Shown in pieces: positions 25,328 through 38,061 of a stretch of DNA of 64,000 bases. The position numbers were made by a program, and so were the translations under genes. Within the stretch, counting starts at the first letter, position 1; each line of letters starts with the position of its first letter. The DNA comes from Noviherbaspirillum malthae (GTDB lineage: Bacteria; Pseudomonadota; Gammaproteobacteria; Burkholderiales; Burkholderiaceae_D). The DNA is taken from assembly GCF_015352985.1 (NCBI RefSeq), contig NZ_JACYXF010000007.1:1-64000 (forward strand), written 5' to 3'. Under the pieces are notes generated by a model. That model was not told where the DNA came from. It did not search any database and saw only the letters and a program-made list of their open reading frames with translations.

Positions 25328-27130
25328 ATGGCACACACCGCCCAGCCCTCATTCCCCAAGCTGCTCCGTTCCCAGATCGCGTTCGACATCGCGCGCACCA
25401 TCCTCGACGGCTTCGACAAGCATTACCGCCTGTTTCGTGCCGCCAGCCAGGATGCCAAGCGCTATTTCGAAACCAGCGACTGGAAAACGGCGCAGACCAA
25501 GGCGCGGGAAAGAATCGCGTTCTACGACAAGCGTGTGCAGGAATGCGTGCAGGCGCTGGAAGACGAATACGAGCCGGAGGAAATCGGCGGCGAAGTCTGG
25601 CGCGAGGTGAAGCTGCATTACATCGGCCTGCTGATCAACCACAAGCAGCCGGAGCTGGCCGAGACCTTCTTCAACTCGGTCTGCTGCACCATCCTGCATC
25701 GCACCTACTTCCACAACGACTTCATCTTCGTGCGGCGCGCGGTCTCGACCGAATACATTGAGCCGGACGGCACGCAGCCGACTTACCGCGTCTACTATCC
25801 GGCCAAGGACGGGCTGCATTACACCTTGAAGCGCATCATCACCAATTTCCAGCTGGCTTCGCCCTTCGCCGACCTCGACCGCGACGTCAGCCTGGTCGAA
25901 GCGCGCATGCGGGCGATGTTCGGTTCCGACCTGCTTGAGCCGAATCACCAGATCCAGGTGCTGTCCTCGCTGTTCTACCGCAACAAGGGCGCCTACATCG
26001 TCGGCAAGGGCATCAACGGCAACCGCATCTATCCGTTTGTCGTGCCCATCCTGTACAACCGCAAGCGCGAACTGGTGCTCGACACGGTGCTGTTCGATCC
26101 GACCCTGATCACGGTGCTGTTTTCCTTCACCCGCGCCTACTTCATGGTCGACATGGAAGTGCCGTCGGCCTATGTGCATTTCCTGCGCACGCTGATGCCG
26201 TACAAGCCGAGCAGCGAGATATACACCATCCTCGGCCTGCAGAAGCTGGGCAAGGCGGCGTTCTACCGCGACTTCCTGCATCACCTCAAGTATTCATCGG
26301 ACTGCTTCGAATCGGCGCCCGGCATCCGCGGCCTGGTGATGGTGGTGTTCGCGCTGCCGTCTTTTCCCTACGTGTTCAAGGTGATCAAGGACTATTTTCC
26401 GGCGCCCAAGGAAACCACGCGCGAACTGGTCAAGGAGAAATATCTGCTGGTGAAGAACCACGACCGCGTCGGCCGCATGGCCGACACGCTCGAATACTCC
26501 AGCGTCGCCTTTCCGCGTGCGCGCTTTTCCGAGGAACTGCTGGCCGATCTGAAGAAGGTCGCGCCGTCCATCATCGAGGAAGAGGGCGACGAGATCGTCA
26601 TCAGGCACCTCTACATCGAGCGCCGCATGATTCCGCTCAACATCTGGCTCACCGAAGCCGACAGGCGCGGCGACCATGCGGCGATCGAGCATGCGATCGT
26701 CGAATACGGCAATGCGATCAAGGACCTCGTCGGCGTCAACATCTTCCCCGGCGACATGCTGTACAAGAATTTCGGCGTCACCAAGCATGGCCGCGTGGTG
26801 TTCTACGACTATGACGAGATCGAGTACATCACCGACTGCAACTTCCGCGCGATTCCCGCGCCGCGCAACGAGGAAGATGAAATGGCAAGCGAGCCCTGGT
26901 ATCCGGTGGCGAAGAACGACGTCTTTCCCGAACAGTTCGGCACCTTCCTGCTCGGCAATCCGGAAGTCCGGAAATATTTCCTGAAGCACCATGCCGACCT
27001 GCTCACCCCGCAGTACTGGCAACAGGCCAAACAGCGCATCCTGGACGGCCATATCGAAGACGTATTCCCGTACCCGCAGGAACTGCGCTTCAGCTACAAA
27101 CCTCTCACCCCCGCGGCGCAAGCCGCTTGA
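25328..27130 (+). CDS. aceK: isocitrate dehydrogenase kinase/phosphatase
   Basis: A 600-residue bifunctional enzyme that phosphorylates and dephosphorylates isocitrate dehydrogenase and so sets the split between the TCA cycle and glyoxylate shunt. The C-terminal kinase-like domain carries [16 protein letters not shown], which holds the metal-binding Asp of this family, and [20 protein letters not shown] and [17 protein letters not shown] are recognisable. Length is slightly above that of the E. coli protein. No aceA or aceB adjoins. Its place in a leucine-degradation cluster makes sense because the pathway yields acetyl-CoA. Confidence 0.95.
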   Translation: MAHTAQPSFPKLLRSQIAFDIARTILDGFDKHYRLFRAASQDAKRYFETSDWKTAQTKARERIAFYDKRVQECVQALEDEYEPEEIGGEVWREVKLHYIGLLINHKQPELAETFFNSVCCTILHRTYFHNDFIFVRRAVSTEYIEPDGTQPTYRVYYPAKDGLHYTLKRIITNFQLASPFADLDRDVSLVEARMRAMFGSDLLEPNHQIQVLSSLFYRNKGAYIVGKGINGNRIYPFVVPILYNRKRELVLDTVLFDPTLITVLFSFTRAYFMVDMEVPSAYVHFLRTLMPYKPSSEIYTILGLQKLGKAAFYRDFLHHLKYSSDCFESAPGIRGLVMVVFALPSFPYVFKVIKDYFPAPKETTRELVKEKYLLVKNHDRVGRMADTLEYSSVAFPRARFSEELLADLKKVAPSIIEEEGDEIVIRHLYIERRMIPLNIWLTEADRRGDHAAIEHAIVEYGNAIKDLVGVNIFPGDMLYKNFGVTKHGRVVFYDYDEIEYITDCNFRAIPAPRNEEDEMASEPWYPVAKNDVFPEQFGTFLLGNPEVRKYFLKHHADLLTPQYWQQAKQRILDGHIEDVFPYPQELRFSYKPLTPAAQAA

Positions 27131-27145
27131 CCTCGGAGACTACAC

Positions 27146-28330
27146 ATGAACAACGATCCTATTGTTATCGTCGGCGCAGCCCGCACCCCGATGGGCGCCT
27201 TCCAGGGCGACTTTTCCGGCCTGTCCGCATCCGACCTCGGCGCGGCGGCGATCCGCGCCGCCGTCGAGCGCGCCAACCTCGAGCCCAGCCATGTCAACGA
27301 AGTCCTGTTCGGCAACTGCCTGATGGCAGGCCAGGGCCAGGCGCCCGCGCGCCAAGCCGCGATCAAGGCCGGCATTCCGACCTCCGCCGGCGCCGTCACG
27401 CTGTCGAAGATGTGCGGCTCGGCGATGAAGGCCGCGATGATCGGCTACGACTCGCTGCTCGCAGGCAGCAACGACGTCGTCGTTGCCGGCGGCATGGAAT
27501 CGATGACCAATGCCCCCTACCTGATCCCGAAGGCGCGCGGCGGCTACCGCATCGGCCACGGCATGATGTACGACCACATGATGCTCGACGGCCTGGAAGA
27601 CGCCTACGAGAAAGGCCGCTCCATGGGCACCTTCGCCGAGGACTGCGTGGCCAAGTACCAGTTCACCCGCGAAGAGCAGGATGCCTATGCGATCGAATCG
27701 GTCAAGCGTGCCCAGGCCGCGACCAACGACGGTTCCTTCAAGTGGGAAATCGCTCCGGTGACGGTGGCGGCCAAGGCCGGCGACGTCGTCATCGACAAGG
27801 ATGAAGGCCCGCTGAAAGCCAAGCTCGACAAGATCCCGTCGCTCAAGCCGGCGTTCAAGAAGGACGGCACCATCACCGCCGCATCGTCGTCCTCGATCAA
27901 CGACGGCGCCGCCGCACTCGTGCTGATGCGCGAATCGACCGCCAAGAAGCTCGGCTGCAAGCCGATCGCCCGCGTGCTCGGCCATTCCACCCACGCGCAG
28001 GAACCGAACTGGTTCACCACCGCACCGATCGGCGCGATCGAGAAGCTGTACAAGAAGCTCAACCTGACCACCAAGGACGTCGACCTGTTCGAGATCAACG
28101 AAGCCTTCGCCGCAGTGCCGATGGCTGCGATGAAAGAGCACGACATCCCGCACAGCAAGGTCAACATCCACGGCGGCGCCTGCGCGCTTGGCCACCCGAT
28201 CGGCGCTTCCGGCGCGCGCATCATCGTCACCCTGATCGGCGCACTGCAGAAGACCGGCGGCAAGCTGGGCGTGGCGGCGCTGTGCATCGGCGGCGGCGAA
28301 GGCACCGCGATGGCGATCGAGCTGGTGTAA
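27146..28330 (+). CDS. acetyl-CoA C-acetyltransferase (thiolase)
   Basis: A 394-residue biosynthetic-type thiolase. The nucleophilic cysteine is in TLSKMCGSAMKA, the His in GGACALGHPIGASGARI and the second Cys in ALCIGGGEGTAMA. It condenses two acetyl-CoA to acetoacetyl-CoA or runs the reverse cleavage. In this cluster it can process the acetoacetate released by HMG-CoA lyase after activation to acetoacetyl-CoA (inference). It begins 15 bp after aceK with GGAG upstream. The sequence resembles PhaA/AtoB; which physiological role dominates cannot be decided. Confidence 0.92.
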   Translation: MNNDPIVIVGAARTPMGAFQGDFSGLSASDLGAAAIRAAVERANLEPSHVNEVLFGNCLMAGQGQAPARQAAIKAGIPTSAGAVTLSKMCGSAMKAAMIGYDSLLAGSNDVVVAGGMESMTNAPYLIPKARGGYRIGHGMMYDHMMLDGLEDAYEKGRSMGTFAEDCVAKYQFTREEQDAYAIESVKRAQAATNDGSFKWEIAPVTVAAKAGDVVIDKDEGPLKAKLDKIPSLKPAFKKDGTITAASSSSINDGAAALVLMRESTAKKLGCKPIARVLGHSTHAQEPNWFTTAPIGAIEKLYKKLNLTTKDVDLFEINEAFAAVPMAAMKEHDIPHSKVNIHGGACALGHPIGASGARIIVTLIGALQKTGGKLGVAALCIGGGEGTAMAIELV

Positions 28331-28415
28331 CCGGCTCGTTTTTGAAGTAGTAAGGGGCGTTCCTGCCCGAGACGATGGGAACGCCCGCAACCCGCTCCCA
28401 GCAAGGAGATTGATC

Positions 28416-29084
28416 ATGCCCACCGCACTCATCATCGGCGCCTCGCGCGGCATCGGCCATGAATTCGTACGCCAGCTGCGCGCCGCCGGCTGGAAGGTCA
28501 TCGCCACCGCGCGCAGCGACGACGCGCTGCAGACACTGAAGGACGAAGGCGCCGAAGCGCTCAAGCTCGATGTGCTCAAGCCGGAATCGCTGGCCGGGCT
28601 CGGCTGGCAGCTCGACGATGAAAAGCTCGACCTCGCGGTCTACGTCTCCGGCTTCTACGGCAGCGGCGGCCAGGCGACGTCGCCGCCGACGGCCGAGGAT
28701 TTCGACCAGGTGATGCGCACCAACGTGCTCGGCGCGATGCAGGCCATTCCGCTGGTGGCGCCGCTGGTCGAAGCGCGGCAGGGCAGGTTCGTGTTCATCA
28801 GCAGCGGCATGGGCAGTATCGGCGAAGCCGAATCCAGCCACGGCTGGGTCTACCGCGCCTCCAAGGCGGCGCTCAACATGGCGGTCAAGAGCGCGTCCTT
28901 CGATTATCCGAAGGCCACGCTGGTGGCGATGAACCCCGGCTGGGTGAAGACCGACATGGGCGGGCCGGACGCGCCGACCTCGGTAGAGGATAGCGTGGCC
29001 GGCATGCTCAAGGTGATCGAAAGCCTCGGCCCGGAACACAGCGGATCGTTCCGGAGCTACGACGGCCGCAGCTTCGCCTGGTAA
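28416..29084 (+). CDS. short-chain dehydrogenase/reductase
   Basis: A 222-residue SDR with nucleotide-binding motif IIGASRGIGHEF, the Ser-containing strand FVFISSGMGSIG and the YxxxK motif in GWVYRASKAALN. It resembles the C-factor/CsgA-like subgroup of small SDRs. Substrate unknown. AAGGAG seven bases upstream of the ATG at 28416 decides the start over an in-frame TTG at 28410. It lies between the thiolase and an acyl-CoA dehydrogenase and probably belongs to the same acyl-CoA pathway. Confidence 0.82.
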   Translation: MPTALIIGASRGIGHEFVRQLRAAGWKVIATARSDDALQTLKDEGAEALKLDVLKPESLAGLGWQLDDEKLDLAVYVSGFYGSGGQATSPPTAEDFDQVMRTNVLGAMQAIPLVAPLVEARQGRFVFISSGMGSIGEAESSHGWVYRASKAALNMAVKSASFDYPKATLVAMNPGWVKTDMGGPDAPTSVEDSVAGMLKVIESLGPEHSGSFRSYDGRSFAW

Positions 29085-29142
29085 TCAAACACAACATCAA
29101 GACAATGCCGCCGGCACAACCGGCAAAGCAAGGGGACAGCAG

Positions 29143-30273
29143 ATGGTTCTATCCGAACAGCATGAAATGATCCGCGACGCGCTGCGCAGCTTTTCGCAGG
29201 AGCGCCTGGCGCCCAACGCCGCGCGCTGGGACAAGGAACACCATTTTCCGGCAGACGAACTGAAGGGCCTGGCCGCGCTCGGCGCCTTCGGCGTCGCGGT
29301 GCCGGAAGAGCTCGGCGGCGCCGGCCTCGACTATGTGTCGCTGGCGCTGGTGCTGGAAGAAATCGCGGCTGGCGACGGCGGCACTTCCACCGTCATTTCG
29401 GTCAACAACTGCCCGGTCTGCAGCATCGCCATGATGGTTGCGAACGAAGAGCAGAAGGAACGCTTCCTCAAGCCGCTGGCGCGAGGCGACATGCTCGGCG
29501 CCTTCTGCCTGACGGAGCCGCACGTGGGCAGCGACGCCTCGGCCCTGCGCACGACGGCCACGCGCGACGGCGATCATTACGTGATTAACGGCGTCAAGCA
29601 GTTCATCACCAGCGGCAAATATGCGGACGTGGCCATTGTGATGGCCGTGACCGACAAGGCCGCCGGCAAGAGAGGCATCAGCGCCTTCTGGGTGCCGACC
29701 AATACACCCGGTTACATCGTGGCGCGCCTGGAGGAAAAGCTCGGCCAGCATTCATCGGACACGGCGCAGATCCTGTTCGAGAACTGCCGCATCCCGGCGG
29801 CCAACCTGATTGGTGAAGAGGGGCAAGGCTACAAGATCGCCTTGTCCGGTCTGGAAGGCGGCCGCATCGGCATCGCCTCGCAATCGGTCGGCATGGCGCG
29901 CGCAGCCTTCGAGGCGGCGCTGGCATATGCGAAGGAGCGCACCAGCTTCGGCAAGACGCTCTTCGAGCACCAGGCGGTGCAGTTCAAGCTGTCGGAGATG
30001 GCGACGCAGATCGAGGCGGCGCGGCAGCTGATCCTGCATGCGGCCAGCATGAAGGATGCAGGCAAGCCCTGCCTGAAGGAAGCGGCGATGGCCAAATTGT
30101 TTGCCAGCGAAATGGCCGAGCGGGTCTGCTCGGATGCGATACAGATTCACGGCGGGTATGGCTATGTGAGCGATTTTCCGGTGGAGCGGATTTATCGCGA
30201 TGTGCGGGTGTGCCAGATTTATGAGGGTACGAGCGATATTCAGAAGATCTTGATTGCCAGGGGGCTGCAGTAG
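29143..30273 (+). CDS. acyl-CoA dehydrogenase, short/branched-chain type
   Basis: A 376-residue FAD-dependent acyl-CoA dehydrogenase. Signatures are AFCLTEPHVGSDA, IQIHGGYGYVSDFPVERIYRD and the C-terminal catalytic Glu in CQIYEGTSDIQ. The C-terminal Glu distinguishes it from liuA. It probably acts on short or branched acyl-CoA such as butyryl- or isobutyryl-CoA. AGGGGA precedes the ATG. The last 150 bp use unusual G/T-rich codons (for example GTG CGG GTG TGC CAG ATT TAT) and run into a REP palindrome whose GTAG foot overlaps the stop codon. Confidence 0.9.
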   Translation: MVLSEQHEMIRDALRSFSQERLAPNAARWDKEHHFPADELKGLAALGAFGVAVPEELGGAGLDYVSLALVLEEIAAGDGGTSTVISVNNCPVCSIAMMVANEEQKERFLKPLARGDMLGAFCLTEPHVGSDASALRTTATRDGDHYVINGVKQFITSGKYADVAIVMAVTDKAAGKRGISAFWVPTNTPGYIVARLEEKLGQHSSDTAQILFENCRIPAANLIGEEGQGYKIALSGLEGGRIGIASQSVGMARAAFEAALAYAKERTSFGKTLFEHQAVQFKLSEMATQIEAARQLILHAASMKDAGKPCLKEAAMAKLFASEMAERVCSDAIQIHGGYGYVSDFPVERIYRDVRVCQIYEGTSDIQKILIARGLQ

Positions 30274-30294
30274 TGCAGGCCTCCGTGCCTGCAC
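30270..30294 (+). repeat. REP palindrome 1 with GTAG foot
   Basis: GTAG followed by TGCAGGC/GCCTGCA around the loop CTCCGT. The GTAG tetranucleotide is the hallmark of RAYT-associated REP elements. It overlaps the stop codon of the acyl-CoA dehydrogenase. Confidence 0.85.
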
Positions 30295-30315
30295 AAACCA
30301 AGTGTGACCAAAGAG

Positions 30316-30768
30316 ATGAACAGCAGCGACCTGTATATCTATCGCCGAAATCTGCCGCACTGGCGATTGGCAGGAGCCAGCTATTTCGTCACGTGGCGTT
30401 TGTATCCCGGGCGTCCGGTATTGGGCTTCGAGGAGCGTACCAAAGTGATGCAGGCATTGCAGCATTTCGACGGCAGGCGCTATGAGTTGAGTGCCTATGT
30501 GGTGATGGATGACCATGTGCATGCGGTGGTGCAGCCGTTCGATGGACAGGACCTGATGTAGATCGTGCATAGCTGGAAGTCTTTCACGGCGAACCGGCTG
30601 CAGCGCGAGCATGGACGTGTTGGTGCGGTCTGGCAGCAGGAATCGTTTGACCGCATCGTTCGTGATGAAGCGGAGTGGCTGGAGAAAATTCAATACATCA
30701 TGAACAATCCGCTCAAGCGGTGGCCGGAATTGAAAACTTACCAATGGGTGAAGCCTGTTTGGGAGTAG
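30316..30768 (+). pseudogene. REP-associated tyrosine transposase (RAYT) interrupted by an amber codon
   Basis: The frame encodes a Y1/HUH-type single-strand transposase of about 150 residues. The N-terminal part reads RRNLPHWRLAGASYFVTWRL, the metal-binding HxH lies in VVMDDHVHAVVQPF, and the catalytic tyrosine is in EKIQYIMNNPLKR. An in-frame TAG at 30559-30561 cuts the frame between DGQDLM and IVHSWKSF, where intact relatives continue; a single CAG-to-TAG change would explain it. Everything else is intact, so the inactivation is recent, or the codon is read through. REP palindromes flank it on both sides. Confidence 0.85.
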
Positions 30769-30781
30769 GTTGTGTGAGCAC

Positions 30782-30806
30782 GTGCAGGCGCGGAGGCCTG
30801 CACTAC
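30782..30806 (-). repeat. REP palindrome 2, inverted
   Basis: It has the same stem TGCAGGC/GCCTGCA and the GTAG foot on the minus strand (CTAC at 30803-30806). It is oriented opposite to REP 1, placing the transposase gene between inverted REPs. Confidence 0.85.
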
Positions 30807-30836
30807 CGGTCTGAACGAAGAGCGGCGGTCATTCAG

Positions 30837-30861
30837 GTAGTGCAGGCCTCCATGCCTGCAC
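30837..30861 (+). repeat. REP palindrome 3
   Basis: GTAG plus the same stem with loop CTCCAT, in direct orientation to REP 1 and forming an inverted pair with REP 2. Confidence 0.85.
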
Positions 30862-30905
30862 AAAGCAAGGCAAGCAAGACCAAGGACAACCCGAGGAGAG
30901 ACGCG

Positions 30906-31319
30906 ATGAAAAAAGGCTACAAGGCCCTCGTCGATGAAGCGATGGCCGAAATCAAGACCTACACGGTCGAACAGGCACGCTCCAGATACGACGACCCCGA
31001 CGTGCAGTTCGTCGACATCCGCGACCCGCGCGAACTCGAGCGCGAAGGCGTCATTCCCGGCGCGTACTCCGCGCCGCGCGGCATGCTGGAATTCTGGGTC
31101 GACCCGGAGTCGCCGTACTACAAGCCGGTGTTCGGCGAAGACAAGGAATACATCTTCTTCTGCGCCGGCGGCCTGCGCAGCGCATTGGCCACCAAGACCC
31201 TGCAGGACATGGGCATGGAAAAGGTCGCGCATATCGAAGGCGGCTTCGGCGCATGGAAGAAGGCCGGCGGACCAACCGCCGACAAAGCGGAAAAGACAGA
31301 GAAAGCGAAGACAGCCTGA
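30906..31319 (+). CDS. rhodanese-domain protein
   Basis: A 137-residue single-domain rhodanese with the active-site Cys86 in FFCAGGLRSALA and the typical VQFVDIRDPRELEREG and IEGGFGAWKKAGGP segments. Such proteins transfer sulfane sulfur from thiosulfate or persulfides to acceptors. The C-terminal tail is rich in Lys, Glu and Thr. GAGGAG stands upstream of the ATG at 30906. Its stop overlaps the start of the HAD gene (TGATG), so the two are translationally coupled. The acceptor is unknown. Confidence 0.87.
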   Translation: MKKGYKALVDEAMAEIKTYTVEQARSRYDDPDVQFVDIRDPRELEREGVIPGAYSAPRGMLEFWVDPESPYYKPVFGEDKEYIFFCAGGLRSALATKTLQDMGMEKVAHIEGGFGAWKKAGGPTADKAEKTEKAKTA

Positions 31320-31972
31320 TGGCAAAGTTTGACATGGTCGCATTCGACTGCGACGGCGTGCTGGTCGACAGCGAACTGATCACCTGCGGCGTACTGGCCG
31401 AGATGCTCAACGAGCTTGGTTGGCCGCTCTCGCTGGAAGAGACCATGCGCATCTTCGTCGGCCGCCTGGTGCGCGACGAGGCGGCGATGATCGAGGCCAA
31501 CATCAGCAAGCCCATGCCTGCCGACTTCTACCTGCAGTTCGTCGAGCGCCGCAACCGCGCGCTGGAAGCCGGCGTGCATCCGGTGCGCGGCATCAAGGCA
31601 GCCATTGCGCAATTGGTGAAACGCGAGATGCCGTTCTGCGTCGCCTCCGGCGCCGACCGCGCGAAGATGCGGCTGACGCTGGGCCAGACCGGCCTGCTGC
31701 CGTGGTTCGAGAAGAACATGTTTTCCGGGATGGAAGTGGCGCGCACCAAGCCCGCGCCCGACGTTTATCTGCTCGCCGCGAAGACGATGGGCATGGATCC
31801 GTCGCGCTGCGTGGTGATCGAAGACACGCCGACCGGCATCGCCGCCGGACGCGCGGCAGGCATGACGGTGTACGGCTACGCCGAGCGCTCCGACCCCGAA
31901 CTGCTGCTGGCCGCCGGCGCCGACAAGGTGTTCGACGACATGGCGCAGCTGCCGCAGCTGGTGCTGGCATGA
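31319..31972 (+). CDS. HAD-superfamily phosphatase (subfamily IA)
   Basis: A 217-residue HAD hydrolase. Motif I is AFDCDGVLVDSE with the nucleophilic Asp, motif II is CVASGADRA, motif III lysine is in ARTKPAPDVYLLAA and motif IV is VVIEDTPTGIAAG. The helical cap between motifs I and II and the overall pattern resemble beta-phosphoglucomutase- or phosphoglycolate-phosphatase-like enzymes. The substrate cannot be told. The start overlaps the rhodanese stop and the stop overlaps the YchJ start (ATGA), making a tight three-gene unit. Confidence 0.85.
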   Translation: MAKFDMVAFDCDGVLVDSELITCGVLAEMLNELGWPLSLEETMRIFVGRLVRDEAAMIEANISKPMPADFYLQFVERRNRALEAGVHPVRGIKAAIAQLVKREMPFCVASGADRAKMRLTLGQTGLLPWFEKNMFSGMEVARTKPAPDVYLLAAKTMGMDPSRCVVIEDTPTGIAAGRAAGMTVYGYAERSDPELLLAAGADKVFDDMAQLPQLVLA

Positions 31973-32370
31973 AGAAGGCGCAGCAGGCCGCCTGCCCCTG
32001 CGGCGGCAAGGACTACGCAAGCTGCTGCGGCCGTTTCATCGAAGGCGGGCAGGCCGCGCCGGCGGCCGACCTGCTGATGCGCTCGCGCTATACCGCCTAT
32101 GTGCTGCGCAATGAAGATTATCTGAAGGCCACCTGGCATGCGAGCACGCGGCCCGCCGAACCGGTGGCGCAGGATAAGGACATGAAGTGGCTGGGGCTGG
32201 AGGTGCGCAGGCATGTACCCGAGGGCGAACGCGCGACGGTGGAATTCGTCGCCCGCTACAAGGTCGGCGGACGCGCGCACCGGCTGCATGAAATCAGCCG
32301 CTTCGTGCGCGAAGACGGCAAGTGGTTTTACGTGGACGGCAGCTTTCCCGGCGAGACCGAGCCGTCATAA
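31969..32370 (+). CDS. YchJ-family SEC-C-motif protein
   Basis: A 133-residue UPF0225/YchJ-type protein. The N-terminal SEC-C-like zinc motif is ACPCGGKDYASCCGRF, followed by the conserved LLMRSRYTAYVLRNEDYL and FVREDGKWFYVDG segments of the NTF2-like domain. The molecular function is unknown. It overlaps the HAD gene by four bases. The C-terminal SEC-C motif found in longer YchJ proteins is absent, which is common among short versions. Confidence 0.85.
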   Translation: MKKAQQAACPCGGKDYASCCGRFIEGGQAAPAADLLMRSRYTAYVLRNEDYLKATWHASTRPAEPVAQDKDMKWLGLEVRRHVPEGERATVEFVARYKVGGRAHRLHEISRFVREDGKWFYVDGSFPGETEPS

Positions 32371-32439
32371 CCTGTTTGCACGGCCTGCTTCAAGAGAGCG
32401 GGACGCTGCGGCGCAGGCAAGCATGAAAGGAGGATGGAC

Positions 32440-34134
<1,695 letters not shown>

Positions 34135-34195
34135 CCGCAAGACACGCAGAGCACGCAGAAAACGCAGAACAGCCAAACAAAAGGATGACAACAAC

Positions 34196-35803
<1,608 letters not shown>

Positions 35804-35833
35804 GCGGCTGTCAACGAAAAGTAAAGGACGATC

Positions 35834-36619
35834 ATGAACTGGCAGACACTGGATGTGAAGATCGAGGGCAGGGTGGCCACCGTCACCCTCAACCGCCCGG
35901 ACGTGCGCAATGCCTTCAATGAAACGACGATCGCCGAAATCACGCAGGTCTTCGGTGAACTCGGCGCGAATGAGAACCTGCGCGCCATCGTGCTGGCCGC
36001 GAACGGCCCGGCCTTCTGCGCCGGTGCCGACCTCAACTGGATGAAGAAGATGGCCGGCTATACCCACGAGGAAAACCGCGCCGACGCGGCCCAGCTCGCG
36101 GAAATGCTGCGTACCATCTATGCGTGCCCGAAACCGGTGGTGGCGAAGATACAGGGCGACTGCTATGCCGGCGGCATGGGGCTGGCGGCGGCCTGCGACA
36201 TCAGTGTTGCTGCAGAGACAGTCAATTTTTGCCTGTCCGAGGTCAAACTCGGCCTGATTCCTGCGACAATCTCGCCCTACGTCATCAAGGCCATGGGCGA
36301 GAACGCCGCGCGCCGGTATTTTTTGACGGCAGAACGTTTTTCCGCGCAGGAGGCGCACCGCATCGGTTTCGTGCATGCGGTGAGCACCGCCGAGGCACTC
36401 GATGCGACGGTTGCCGACATCGTCAAGGCGCTGGTATCGAACAGTCCCCATGCAGTCAAAGAGGCCAAGCGCCTGGTCCAGGATGTGGCCGGCGCGCCGC
36501 TGACGGCCGAACTGATTGCCGACACGGCAGTGCGCATCGCCGATATCCGCAGTTCCGGCGAGGGACGCGAGGGCGTGCGCTCCTTCCTGGAAAAACGCAA
36601 GCCGGGGTGGCTGGAGTAA
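35834..36619 (+). CDS. liuC: methylglutaconyl-CoA hydratase
   Basis: A 261-residue crotonase-fold enzyme converting 3-methylglutaconyl-CoA to HMG-CoA. The oxyanion-hole segments are GPAFCAGADLNWM and QGDCYAGGMGLAAACD, and the catalytic region is EVKLGLIPATISPYV. AAAGGA precedes the ATG at 35834. It lies 30 bp after liuB, in line with one transcript. The assignment relies on family and on the neighbouring carboxylase gene. Confidence 0.9.
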   Translation: MNWQTLDVKIEGRVATVTLNRPDVRNAFNETTIAEITQVFGELGANENLRAIVLAANGPAFCAGADLNWMKKMAGYTHEENRADAAQLAEMLRTIYACPKPVVAKIQGDCYAGGMGLAAACDISVAAETVNFCLSEVKLGLIPATISPYVIKAMGENAARRYFLTAERFSAQEAHRIGFVHAVSTAEALDATVADIVKALVSNSPHAVKEAKRLVQDVAGAPLTAELIADTAVRIADIRSSGEGREGVRSFLEKRKPGWLE

Positions 36620-36697
36620 TGGAGTCAGCGAGATGAACTCCGTGCACCCTGCCATGCAACAAACCCGCAAGGGTGCAACGAAGTTTTGGAGCCGCTT

Positions 36698-38059
36698 TTG
36701 AACACAAGTCAATCAAGCGAACACACAGGCACGCAGCCCAATGATTGGGTTGCGCGCAGCCTGGCCAGCGTCTGGCATCCGTGCACGCAGATGCAGCACC
36801 ATGACGCGGTGCCGGCGCTGCCATTGGTGCCGGTCAGCCATGGCCGCGGCGCCTGGCTGTTCGACGCCGACGGCAAGCGCTATCTCGATGCCATCAGTTC
36901 CTGGTGGGTCAACCTGTTCGGCCATGCCAACCCCCGCATCAACACCGCATTGAAGGATCAGCTCGACCTGCTCGAGCATGCGATGCTCGCCGGCTTCACC
37001 CATGAGCCGGTCATTCAATTGTCGGAGCGCCTGTCCGCGCTCACCGGCCATGCGCTCGGCCATTGCTTCTATGCGTCCGACGGCGCATCGGCGGTGGAAA
37101 TCGCGCTGAAAATGAGCTTTCATTTCTGGCGCAACAGCGGCAAGACCGACAAGCGCGAATTCGTCTGCCTGCAGGGCAGCTACCACGGCGAAACCGTCGG
37201 CGCGCTGGCCGTCACCGATGTGCAGCTCTTCCGCGATGCCTACGGCCCGCTGCTGCAGCGCGCCCATGTGGTGGCGTCGCCCGATGCGCGCGCCGCAGAA
37301 GCCGGCGAAAGCGCCGCCGATGTGGCGCGGCGCGCGGCCAGGCAGCTGGAAAAATTGCTGGCCGAGCGCGCAGGCAGCATCGCCGCCGTCATCGTCGAGC
37401 CGCTGGTGCAGTGCGCCGCCGGCATGGCGATGTACGACCCGGCTTACCTGGTCGAGGTGCGCGCGCTGTGCGATCGCTACAACATTCATCTGATCGCCGA
37501 CGAGATTGCGGTCGGCTGCGGCCGCACTGGCAGCTTCTTTGCCTGCGAGCAGGCCAACATCTGGCCCGATTTCGTCTGCCTGTCCAAGGGCATCAGCGGC
37601 GGCTATCTGCCGCTGTCGCTGGTGATGACGCGCGACGAGATCTACCAGGGCTTCTACGATGCCGATGTGAAGCGCGGCTTTTTGCATTCGCATTCCTACA
37701 CAGGCAATCCGCTGGCCTGCCGCGCGGCGCTGGCCACGCTCGACATCTTCGAGCAGGACAATGTGCTCGAACGCAACCGCGAACGCGCCGCGCGCCTGAC
37801 CACCGCATTGATGCCGCTGGCCGAAGATGAGCGGATAACCCATTTCCGCCAGCGCGGCATGATCTGGGCCTTCGACGCCGTCACCGACGATCCGGCATTC
37901 TCGCGCAAGTTCTTCGCCAACGCTCTGCAGCATGAACTGCTGCTGCGCCCGATCAGCAAGACAGTCTACCTGATGCCGCCCTACATCCTCGACGACGAGG
38001 AAATCGACGGCCTCGCCGCCCGCACGCAGGGCGTGTTCGACGAAGTGATGCGAGGCTGA
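36698..38059 (+). CDS. bioA: adenosylmethionine-8-amino-7-oxononanoate aminotransferase
   Basis: A 453-residue class III aminotransferase that converts KAPA to DAPA in biotin synthesis, using S-adenosylmethionine as amino donor. The PLP lysine is in [14 protein letters not shown], the cofactor Asp in [14 protein letters not shown], and the substrate region begins [12 protein letters not shown]. The start is a TTG at 36698, chosen because GGAG ends seven bases before it; another TTG at 36686 has no such signal. A rare start codon on the first gene may keep the operon expression low. It opens the bioA-F-D-B unit. Confidence 0.93.
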   Translation: MNTSQSSEHTGTQPNDWVARSLASVWHPCTQMQHHDAVPALPLVPVSHGRGAWLFDADGKRYLDAISSWWVNLFGHANPRINTALKDQLDLLEHAMLAGFTHEPVIQLSERLSALTGHALGHCFYASDGASAVEIALKMSFHFWRNSGKTDKREFVCLQGSYHGETVGALAVTDVQLFRDAYGPLLQRAHVVASPDARAAEAGESAADVARRAARQLEKLLAERAGSIAAVIVEPLVQCAAGMAMYDPAYLVEVRALCDRYNIHLIADEIAVGCGRTGSFFACEQANIWPDFVCLSKGISGGYLPLSLVMTRDEIYQGFYDADVKRGFLHSHSYTGNPLACRAALATLDIFEQDNVLERNRERAARLTTALMPLAEDERITHFRQRGMIWAFDAVTDDPAFSRKFFANALQHELLLRPISKTVYLMPPYILDDEEIDGLAARTQGVFDEVMRG

Positions 38060-38061
38060 CC

